From Owenia fusiformis (Eukaryota; Annelida; Polychaeta; Sabellida; Oweniidae): 64,000 nucleotides of DNA. The DNA is taken from assembly GCA_903813345.2 (NCBI GenBank), contig CAIIXF020000009.1, positions 9,792,030 through 9,856,029 of the forward strand, read 5' to 3'. The position numbers and the translations under genes were made by a program. Shown piece by piece: positions 47,201-55,274 of this stretch. Each line of letters begins with the position of its first letter. Position 1 is the first letter of the stretch. The notes beneath the pieces were generated by a model that worked only from the letters and a program-made list of their open reading frames with translations, ran no database searches and was not told the origin of the DNA.

Positions 47201-49962
47201 GACATGCACTTTTCATATTTAAATGCGTTAGTTGCATTTGGGCTTATTCCCAATCCTTCAGTGGAACACTCAATAAAAACCCTTCCAGAACTCCCTAGTG
47301 ATAATGGTTCGTTTAAGTCGCTAAATGGGCGTCCTACCTTGTATAAGCCATCATAAGCGGCCCAGTAAGTCACTCGCTGGTTGTCATCGATGTTGCGTCC
47401 CACTACACTCGGCTCAAAAGTCTGTCCACGGCACAAATATTGATGACATTCCAAGAACGCATTAATGAACTCTGACAACACAAGGTTATCCACCTGAAAC
47501 AAAAAAAACAGGCTGTGGTTGTGAAGATAGAAGATAGAAGAAACAACAAGAACATAATTGCCCTAATATAAAGATAGAGAACAAACGAGGGTCAAGAAAA
47601 TTACGCCATTTTTCCCAGGGGTAATTAAATTAACTTTGTAGAAATCAGTTCACCTCCTAAACGTGTAAGTACTAGCTTGTATTCGCAAATGCAAATAACG
47701 GCTAGCGTCTATCGGATTAACTTACTATTTTATGGGCAACCTCTTAAACATGAATAATACCTGCCACAAATCCATTCATATTTAAATGAGTTGGCCAAAG
47801 AATATAATAGGTTATAATTCGGTGGCCGACACCGGAAAGTTGCAATCACGAATACAAGCCTTGAGTTGTGTGCAGTATTTTAACAATTCAAGTGACCAAG
47901 TTAAATTAAATATACAATATTACAATGACAAAAACAATGATCTTGACATTTGACCTTTTATCTGGGAAACATCTGTACCAAGTTTGGTTCAGGAGTCAAG
48001 TATTACTGATTCTTATCCCTTGGTCACATTTGCTCCGATTTTCACTTCGGCGCCCGGCCGATTGAGCATTTTGTTCAAAATTGAATACAATATTGAACAA
48101 AACACTCAATCGGCCGGGCACCTGCCGATGGATCGGAGCAAATGGACCCAGTCATCAGACATTCGGCAACAATAAACAAACTCAACAGCCAAAAAATGTA
48201 AAAAACGATATTGAATGATTAGCTTCTGTACTAATTACAATTTACAAAACAACAGTACAAAATTGAGTAAATCCAGTGTCTCCAAAACATAAAAGGGTCA
48301 TGGCGTTAGTCACCACTCCTCACAATCAGCGTCGTAATGAGATAACAAAAACAAAAATTAGATGTCAACATGATAAAATGTCACCACATGTTATTCGAAG
48401 TTGAAAGAATTTTTTACAAACGCCGAGTCCCGAACGCCGACCGCCGATCACCGTACACAAAATATTTGGAGAGTCTATAACAATATGTCATCACTTCTTC
48501 TAAGTGTGACACAAAAACTTAATGGAATACCTGATAGGTAGTTTGATGTAGAAGGATGTGAATCAGAGCAAATCTCTTAAGATATTCTGCCCCATATCCA
48601 CCATTGTATATCATCAGCCGTAGATGTGAGTTAGTGTACTGGCCCTCCCAGATTCCTTCATGGATGTTGTGGGCATGAATGCAATAGTCCGCTCCTATGC
48701 CCTCGCCTGCAAATCAAAAACAATGTTACAAAAGTATTATACCATGCATTATGAGAGATTAAGACTTAAGAAGTGGTTGCCGAGGTTAAATTTAAACCAC
48801 ATTATCAATTTCTGCAGTCTGAAGCTGAAATAACTTCATCATTCGAAGAATACCATCGACATTTTGGAGGGTAATAACAATGGCGGAGCCGGGGGGGAAT
48901 TTATATTTCTAAAGTGCCAAATTTTGGGTTTTAGGGGCCCAAAACATTAATTTCTGGATCCGCCACTGAATAAAGTGAGATGCATGATAAAGAATACATT
49001 GGTTGTTGCTTTCAATATTGTCATCCGGACCTTTAAATAATACACGAATAATATTATTAAATCAAAAATAATTCTTAAAAAACGTATTATATCTTTTTCC
49101 GCTATAATACAAAAAATAACTGCCTACTATACTGGAAAAATATTCCGTACGATTCTCTCTTAATGCAACTTATTTAGCAGTATATTAAACATTTTATTCT
49201 ATATTATTTTTGCTTTTTTACCAAGTGTCCCATATCTCTGATTCAGTCTTTAAGTGTAAATTAAGTGTTACCTTGGTATGAGGTTTTGTTAACTATTTCT
49301 TCTCCTAAAAGCTGAATGACCTCATTTCTTCTGTTTCTAAATATAGTTTCACTTTGGTAGTACGTCTCGAACAAAGCCTGAAATCCTCTATTTGCTAGAT
49401 TTGACGCTGACATTTTACCATCTTTCTTGGAAAATTCCCAGACTTGGACGTTCGTCCAGTACCTTTGAATTAAGTCATCATATAATTTGTCGCTGATCGT
49501 TCCTCTAGAGAGAAAAAGACCAGACCAGAGAGATCTTGGGTTGCCAATTTGTGCAACCCACCAATTCCAGTTTGAAATAACAGGTGCGCTATATGCTAAA
49601 TAATTCCAAGATTTCACGATCCAGTCTAGTGTGGTCCAGTTCTTATATAGATAATTCCCATAGTGATCCAAATGATACGATTGTATGATTTGACTCAGTC
49701 GTAATCCATGCGTCCTAACCGCGTTGGCATCCTGGTAGTTTAAATCGAGGAACGTTCCAAGTACTGCGTTTACCTTATTTGGATGGACATATCCATTTGA
49801 TAACCTTATCACGTATCTTTCTTCCGCCGCATCCACCGGCATGGCTAACGATCTGAAGTTAATATCAACCGTGGAAAGCTCTGCGAGGCAAACTATCGAC
49901 GCAAGAATGAACAAGATCAAGCTTGGGAAATGTATCCAACATTGCGTTCTGGTCTTCCACAT
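43200..49962 (-). CDS. Polysaccharide lyase family 8 enzyme (chondroitin/hyaluronan-lyase-like), membrane-anchored, six exons, complete
   Basis: Join of 49962-49272, 48706-48531, 47493-47338, 47058-46817, 45997-45894 and 44275-43200; all intron phases match and the sum is 814 codons plus stop. PL8 lyases cleave glycosaminoglycans such as chondroitin or hyaluronan by beta-elimination. Visible order: signal sequence (about 10-28), alpha/alpha toroid with NWWVAQIGNPRSLW (aa 132-146), SASNLANRG (N188, position of the catalytic Asn), YNGGYG (Y268), GRNI (R322), SSRTVRPETW (402-411), YYTGDGF, then WEKIPGTT linking to the beta-sandwich with KKSWFFFDNEIVCLGSDI, and one C-terminal helix (about 779-802) with a KKK stop-transfer tail. 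It should therefore act outside the cell while tethered to the membrane. Bacterial families are soluble or secreted and of similar length. Some active-site positions look altered (see findings). Substrate and activity are unproven. Several introns hold inverted repeats or a minisatellite. Confidence 0.9.
44373..45878. mobile_element. 1.5-kb fold-back element in PL8 intron 5
   Basis: Left sequence TTTTGTATCAAAAGTCTT..CCTATTAAGG is mirrored at 45837-45872. Further mirrored segments include GTGTATTATATGCCTTAA (right) with TTAAGGCATATGATATAATA (left), and ACCGATGTGACTTTTTCCAA (left) with TTGGAAAAAGTCACATCGGT (right). The arms are a few hundred bases long and diverged. A G-rich fragment (GGCCCACCCAAGGGGGGGG) lies in the loop. 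No clear target duplication. Confidence 0.7.
45894..45997 (-). CDS. PL8 gene exon 5 (104 nt, between toroid and sandwich)
   Basis: Acceptor TCTTCATGTAG, frame YYTGDGFTTFLQDD.. to ..HYDWEKIP, donor CCAG|GTATTT. YYTGDG and W-x-K-I-P-G-T-T are strongly conserved in PL8, and both flanking phases fit exons 4 and 6. Its acceptor is the first unit of the 28-bp minisatellite that fills the adjoining intron. Confidence 0.88.
45989..46636. repeat. 28-bp minisatellite built from a splice acceptor, about 23 units
   Basis: Unit (plus strand) GGTGTAATACCTACATGAAG then AGCACAAA; on the minus strand this reads TTTGTGCTCTTCATGTAG|GTATTACACC, i.e. the polypyrimidine/AG acceptor plus the first ten bases of PL8 exon 5. 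The array lies in intron 4 and its first unit is the exon boundary itself. Variants (ACTTAC, CACCAAGG, AAAAAGG) recur about 255 bp apart, showing a higher-order duplication. Confidence 0.95.
46817..47058 (-). CDS. PL8 gene exon 4
   Basis: Acceptor TGTATTTTTAG, 80 codons plus two bases, donor AACGG|GTAAGT. FASDMMAHHR and MFSSRTVRPETW match the PL8 'mD--vHR...mSSRT--yE' segment. It ends RTQNANG, where bacterial enzymes have a conserved Glu-Asn. Confidence 0.88.
47107..47251. repeat. Hairpin element in PL8 intron 3
   Basis: CGCAAATGCAACTAACGC and GCGTTAGTTGCATTTG are mirror images about 110 bp apart. The beginning (GCTTGTATTCGCAAATGCAA) also starts the related hairpin at 47672-47870. Confidence 0.7.
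47338..47493 (-). CDS. PL8 gene exon 3
   Basis: Acceptor TTTTTTTTGTTTCAG, 52 codons (VDNLVLSEFINAF.. to ..AAYDGLYK), donor AAG|GTAGGA; phase 0 on both sides. RGQTFEPSVVGRNIDD corresponds to the arginine-rich RGRxIxR region of PL8. Confidence 0.87.
47672..47870. repeat. Hairpin element in PL8 intron 2, related to 47107-47251
   Basis: AGCTTGTATTCGCAAATGCA at the left is mirrored by TTGCAATCACGAATACAAGC at the right. The left 90 bp matches the neighbouring hairpin (..CGGATTAACTTACTATTTT..). Confidence 0.65.
48021..48154. repeat. Palindrome in PL8 intron 2
   Basis: TGGTCACATTTGCTCCGAT and ATCGGAGCAAATGGACCCA are mirrored, with an inner stem CGGCCGATTGAGCATTTTGT / ACAAAACACTCAATCGGCCG. A short hairpin MITE without coding sequence. 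Confidence 0.75.
48531..48706 (-). CDS. PL8 gene exon 2 (His/Tyr catalytic segment)
   Basis: Acceptor ATTTGCAG, then GEGIGADYCIHAHN..., ..YNGGYGAEYLKRFAL.. to QTTYQ, and donor CAG|GTATTC. The GEG start and the YNGGYG motif align with the catalytic His-Tyr segment of bacterial PL8. About sixteen extra residues lie between the two motifs. Confidence 0.88.
48891..48966. mobile_element. Short GGCGGATCC-type element in PL8 intron 1
   Basis: Ends TGGCGGAGCC and GGATCCGCCA are mirror images. The interior has AAATTTTGGGTTTTAGGGGC then CCAAAAC. Related to 40851-41010 and 54425-54573. Confidence 0.6.
49272..49962 (-). CDS. PL8 gene exon 1 (signal sequence and start of toroid)
   Basis: ATG at 49962-49960 is preceded in frame by TGA TAG within 15 bases, fixing the start. 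The first 28 residues contain a basic stretch and a hydrophobic core (SLILFILASIVCLA) typical of a signal peptide. The exon encodes 230 residues plus one base and ends CAAG|GTAACA. It contains NWW and IGNPRSLW, the substrate-cleft signature of PL8, and SASNLANRG. Confidence 0.9.
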
Positions 49963-50822
49963 TGTTAAGCCCTATCACACCATTTATACGTATCTTTTTA
50001 CATTATGATATTGATATAATGAAGATCTATAGACACATTATAGTCAACGGGAAACATATTTGGGTTTCTAGATTTTGACCATCGTTCATCATTCATCCAT
50101 TTTTCATTTATAGTTCCATTTCAATTGACGCGTTGTACTGGTCAATGATGTTCTTCCAAAAACCTTTTTCAATTGACATGTAGTATGACAAGTTTCAATT
50201 TTAGTCAAATTTTGCGATGAACCATCCATGGTACGATACATTTTGAACTTTCCATATTTTTTAATCGCAGCCGATACTCTGTACACTGTATTTGGAAACA
50301 GTATTGTGGTATTTGTTAATTTGCATTTTGCATCTACTGTTGCATGGCGTCTCTACGAAAGTTCACGTGTAAAGGGCCTGAGTTAATTAGCCATTTGGCT
50401 TATTCGGCTCAGCCGACCTTATCCCAATGAACAATACTGTAAAATAACGGTCTATTATTTCTACAGATAAGCCAAGGAAATTTTCTATACAGTTTAAGGT
50501 AACATAATATTACAATAAATATTATAAGGAGTTATATCGTCGTGTATTGTAGCGACCAAATACTTTGGCATTGAAAGTGTAATGTCACGTTCATGTTAAG
50601 GAGTTTCAGTACTAGTATATTGAAATAAACAGCATTTTGAAATGCCCAATTAAGAAATCAGGTAGAGCGCGCAAGTGTCGGAAATCAGAGACTTATTAAT
50701 GGGGTCAATCAAGGTTCGATCGATTTTAGGTATGAAAGGACGGCTAGGACAGCCCTATACTTCCCCTTAATATACTTGGATATCCGTAGATTGGGAAATC
50801 AAATCGTGTTTATCGTGCACAT
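49963..50822. other. No coding sequence; PL8 5' flank
   Basis: Probable promoter and 5' UTR of the lyase gene; no clear TATA or initiator can be singled out. Confidence 0.4.
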
Positions 50823-50827
50823 GCATA

Positions 50828-52117
50828 CACGCCTAACCATCGACAACGTACAGTGACAAAATATACCGTCGTACACTTTAGATGTACGGTGTCGCTATTC
50901 TAACTGATATGAAGCAAAAACGATGATGTGGGTGTGGTGTATGTTTTAAAAATTAATCTGATGAATACTTAAGGGATTTTATGTTTAATTTCGCGTGCAT
51001 TCGATTTGAAAGACATTTACCTTTCTTATTCCGTGAAAAGATTTTCGGGCAGTGTTGGTTTTTTCACATTTCCTTTGGTCATTTTCCCCTGTCGCCTAAG
51101 AGTGTCGATTATTTTTATGAGAATATGTTTCCCAAAGTTACATAATTAAGGTCGGTTGAAGATTTAATAAATATTCACGTTTTTGCTAAAACAAATTTAA
51201 AAAAAATTATAAGTGTCCGTTGTCATCTCGATGTATGTTATCCCATTGAACTTACATATCTGAATTCACAGTTAACCCTTATGTAGACAATGTATTTTTC
51301 ATAACATTAAGGGGCAGGGGGATCAGATTCATTTAAAACTGAAACGGAACAATCCAGTATTACTAATTCAACTTGATTGAACTATATTGAACCTCTGCAC
51401 TTTCCAGATATAGCATAAACGGGATTTCGAAAGTCATCTTCGATTAGCTAGTATAGATCTATCCATAATTCATAAAAGTGCAACATAACGTAACGTACCG
51501 ACGCCGCATGGTCAAAGAGGTTGGAAGATAACACCCCATGGTCAAATATCAATCACCATATCAACACTTTCATAAAATAAAATATATAGCATTCAACAAG
51601 AGGTAAAAAATCACTTTACCTGTTTATCTGTACCAGGGATACATGAACATGTTCGTTGAACATCACTTGTTACTCATAAATCGTACATTTTTGATTTTTT
51701 AAATTATACCAAATACATGAATATTTATAAAACCTTCAACCGTTTAAATTGTGTAGTTTAGTGAAACATATTCTCATAAAAATAGTCGGCACTCTTAGAC
51801 GACAGGGGAGAAAATGATCAAAGAAAATTTTTAAAAACACATTTTTCCAACCGACCAATTGCACGGGTAGATTCACAACGAAAAAAATCGAGCACTGCTC
51901 GAAAATCTTTTAACGTAATTAGAAAGGTAAATGTCTTCCAAATCGAATACACACGGAATCAAACATGAATCCTTTATGCACTCCTCAAATTAATTTTTGA
52001 AAACCACAATCAAACCTACATCATAGTTTTCGCTTCAAATTAGTTAATAGTGACACCGTACACCTAAAGTGTACGACGGTATATCTTGTCACTGGACGTT
52101 GTCGATGGCTAGGCGTG
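50828..52117. mobile_element. CACGCCTA fold-back transposon, copy 1 (5-bp target duplication GCATA)
   Basis: Ends CACGCCTAACCATCGACAAC and its mirror GTTGTCGATGGCTAGGCGTG are flanked on both sides by GCATA (50823-50827, 52118-52122). Arms of about 400 bp follow, with mirrored phrases such as CGTACACTTTAGATGTACGG / CCGTACACCTAAAGTGTACG. The loop (about 51.2-51.5 kb) matches, in opposite orientation, the loop of copy 2. No transposase is recognisable. Confidence 0.88.
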
Positions 52118-52122
52118 GCATA

Positions 52123-53233
52123 GAGAATGCGAATATTTAGAACAATATTCAATATTTTTATCGCAACCTTGGTTGCTATATTGTGACCAGTTTGCCGGGC
52201 GGGAAGGCTGGCGTTTCTATTAATCTTGTCTACAGAATTATAGCCAAACCGTTTCAGAGATTCACCTGAAATTGGGATGTTTACGTATAAATGTTTAGAA
52301 CTGATTAATTTTTGGACATTCTTGGTAAATGTTAAGGCAGCCATTTTGTATTTTCTGACCTAAAATCTTGTCAGTCCAGCCTTGTCTACAGGTTTTCAGC
52401 CAAATCGTTTCAGGGATTCATTTGAAATTTTCAGGGATGTTTCTACATATGAAAGTTTATAACTCTAACATATATTCAGGGATTTTAAATCGGATGCCCC
52501 AAATCTAAAAATGGGACATCCAGTGGGACAAAATCTTAAAACTATGAATTTTACCCTTGTGACCCTGAAAATGTCAAAAAGGTCAAAAGGTAAAATTCCA
52601 AAGATTGGTTCCAAATTGGAACATAGTACAACAATGTACAGGGTGGTCCAAGAAAATGGGACACTCGTATTTCAAAAATAAATATTGATTTTCTTGATGA
52701 AAACATGTCATATTATATACCAATGGATGAGGAATTTACTCATCTTTAAGTTGGTATATCATAAGTTCAAATTTATTATAATGTTTGTCAACCAGCGTCC
52801 ATAATATAAATTATGTCCTTTTCGTTTCAAAACGGGTTTTCCAAAACTTGCAAAAACCAAGTTTTATTGTCAACTTTATTTCCATAAACAGACGTTCATG
52901 TCCACCATTTTGATCAAATGTATGCCTCAAGTTTGGCATAATCCCCGTGATTTTTATGCCTAGTTTATTCTTCAAAGCACCTTTCTCCTACTTCCAACTT
53001 TCAACCATCTACGATATGTTCCTACTAGGCTGAACTTGGCGGGAAATTTGTATCTGTATCAAGGTCACTATCTAGGTCCTATCAACATTTTTTAAGTTTC
53101 TCAAAGCTTGACATTGAATTACTAATAGTATTCTATTAGTGTTTTTCTTTTGCCGTCCAAACAAATGCCTGGATTTTGATATATTGAAGATTAAAAGAGG
53201 TAAAATGGCCTTTTTATCTTGCTTTTTATTAAC
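52123..53233. other. No gene seen; degraded repeats
   Basis: Two similar segments near 52225-52320 and 52385-52470 (CTTGTCTACAG..AGCCAAA.CGTTTCAG.GATTCA) form an old direct duplication. A lone mariner-type terminus (TACAGGGTGGTCCAAGAAAA) lies at 52635. Confidence 0.45.
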
Positions 53234-53235
53234 TA

Positions 53236-53817
53236 CAGGGTGGTCAAAAAATGGAAACCCTGCATTTTCCTCATATCTTCGTCATTTTATGTAATTATTC
53301 CCTGAAATTTGACACACATGTACAACATTCGATTTCCTACCAGCTAACAATATTTCATGACCATCAGATTGATAGTCACAATGGTACAGCACTTTGAACA
53401 AGATGCCCCAGTGTGGCCACCATCGCGCTATTGGCAAATCTGAACAGGTTGTCAATGATCTGACTACATTTTTCAGCAGGTATGGCCTTAATGACATGGA
53501 TGATCTGCATTTTGAGGTCTGCAGTTGTCCTGGGGTTATTCTCGTACACTCTTTTTTGGGGTATCACCACAGGTTTAAGTTAGGTAGGGACATTTTGGAT
53601 GATAGGTGCAGGTTTGCCGAAAGTGCAATTTGGCCAATGGAGCATGTTGTTTAAAGTGCTGTAACATTGTGACTATCAATTTCATGGTCATGAAATATGG
53701 AAGGCCGGTAGGAAATTGAATGATGTACAAATGTGCTAAATATCAGGGAGTAATTTCTTAAAATGACAAAGATATGAGGAAAATGGCGACAGGGTTTCCT
53801 TTTTTTTGACCACCCTG
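53236..53817 (-). mobile_element. Tc1/mariner-derived element with transposase remnant
   Basis: Inverted ends CAGGGTGGTCAAAAAATGGA and mirrored TTTTTTTGACCACCCTG, TA on both sides. It matches the shorter MITE at 28721-29130 over both ends. The middle retains the transposase C-terminus on the minus strand. Confidence 0.88.
53376..53570 (-). pseudogene. Tc1/mariner transposase C-terminal remnant
   Basis: The frame contains KRVYENNPRTTADLKMQIIH then VIKAIPAEKCSQIIDNLFRF. This fits the C-terminal pattern of Tc1/mariner transposases, 'vy--rP-tl-eLk--I---i--ip---l--v--n---R'. The upstream catalytic domain is absent, so the element is non-autonomous. Confidence 0.6.
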
Positions 53818-53819
53818 TA

Positions 53820-54424
53820 CATTAATTTTTAATTAATTCAAATTAAAGCTAGTTTAATTACAAAAAACTACTGAGGTCTGAAAAAAAGAAATATTTTTAT
53901 TGATAAATGCCAAGGTCATCAAATTAGGCACAAACTGTGCTATCTAAAGTTTCTCAAAGTTCGAGACTACTTGTGAAACATTCGTAGCTTGAGTATCCAC
54001 ATACAATATTTGACCTCGAGAAGCTGGAGCTTTCTTATTACATTTTTGGTATAAAAATAATATAAATAATCATATAATATGATGTCATTTTTGGTAAACG
54101 TTATATTTTAATGTACCAAATGTTTTCTCAATGTATGCTGTCCAGTCAAGAAACATGACAGGGGCAACCTGTGCACATTAATGGTTATAGCCCGTATATC
54201 TTACATAGGCTACATAAAAATATAGGATTCTGTGCTGCCACCTGCATGCCCATATACGGGACTGAATATCGATGTTGCACTCTGGGAGCCAATCCTCGTT
54301 GGTTAGAAACATAAATACTTATAAAGGTCAATCATGGTGGTACGTGTTCCTTGCGCGATCAATGAATCAATGCGTTTGTTAACTATTCACTCGGCATAAT
54401 ATAAACACTGCCCTGCCCATACCG
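53820..54424. other. No gene seen
   Basis: Intergenic between the divergent PL8 and PAN/EGF genes. Confidence 0.4.
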
Positions 54425-54573
54425 CACTGATGGATCAAGAAGCCAACAAGGGGGAGGCAAATTTTGAGTAAAAAAAATTGGGAAAAAAACATTTTATTAT
54501 AAAAAGCCCAAAGTATGCCTAAAAGGCCCATTTTTTCTGGGCCAACAAAAGGGTTCGCGTGGATCCGCCAGAG
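54425..54573. mobile_element. GGCGGATCC-type element, third copy
   Basis: The right end GTGGATCCGCCAG and internal AAAAAGCCC/AAAAGGCCCATTTTTTCT blocks resemble the copy at 40851-41010 in reverse. The left border (GATGGATCAAGAAGCC) is weak. Confidence 0.5.
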
Positions 54574-54950
54574 CACCGAGAATCCAATGACAAATTGAAT
54601 CCTTCAACAAACAAAAAATGTGTTCCCAAATTAAATACAATTTGATACAAAATGAACAGGGCGACAATTGGTCTGTTTGATTATCTGCAATATTGGCATC
54701 TGCTGTCACCCAGAGACTGCTCCGACTCTGTCAGCTACTTTATGTAGACCTAATTCTTCAAAACAATGTAAACTTCAAGAACCAATCTATATAAGTAAAC
54801 GGTATTCAATCTATTTCTAATGAACTGGCAATCAGAAATGAGAACTATTATTGGAGAATGGAAGATGTCTCCTAAGCTTTTGTCATTTGATACGGAAATG
54901 ATCAATGTAAAGGATATTAATCTGCATTGAAAGAGTAAAAGTCAGAGGCA

Positions 54951-55274
54951 ATGGAAATGGTCTTAATCATGCATTGGTATCTTATACAAGTGTTGGTCTT
55001 AGTTGAACCAACATGGACATTGATGACATCAACGTCTGGTACTCTGTTACAGAAGGGCGTGACAGGCCGGTCCTTAAATGGATATACCCTGGAGACCGTA
55101 ACTGTGGAAAATCTAGTAAAATGCAGTCTGTTATGTGTGGCGAATGAAGATTGTTTTTCGTTCAACTTTGAGCACGGTACAACTGGGATGGCGCAATGTG
55201 ATTTGGTGTATTGTAACGCAGAAACAAATAACTCTGCACTCGTTTCTCAGAGTGCTTTAACATATTATGGTCAG
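54951..55274 (+). CDS. PAN/EGF gene exon 1 (signal sequence and PAN/Apple domain)
   Basis: An in-frame TAA lies 15 bases upstream of the ATG, supporting this start. 108 codons end GGTCAG|GTAAGA (phase 0). [20 protein letters not shown] then [15 protein letters not shown] shows the PAN/Apple helix-strand pattern with its C-x3-C-x5-C core. Confidence 0.8.
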
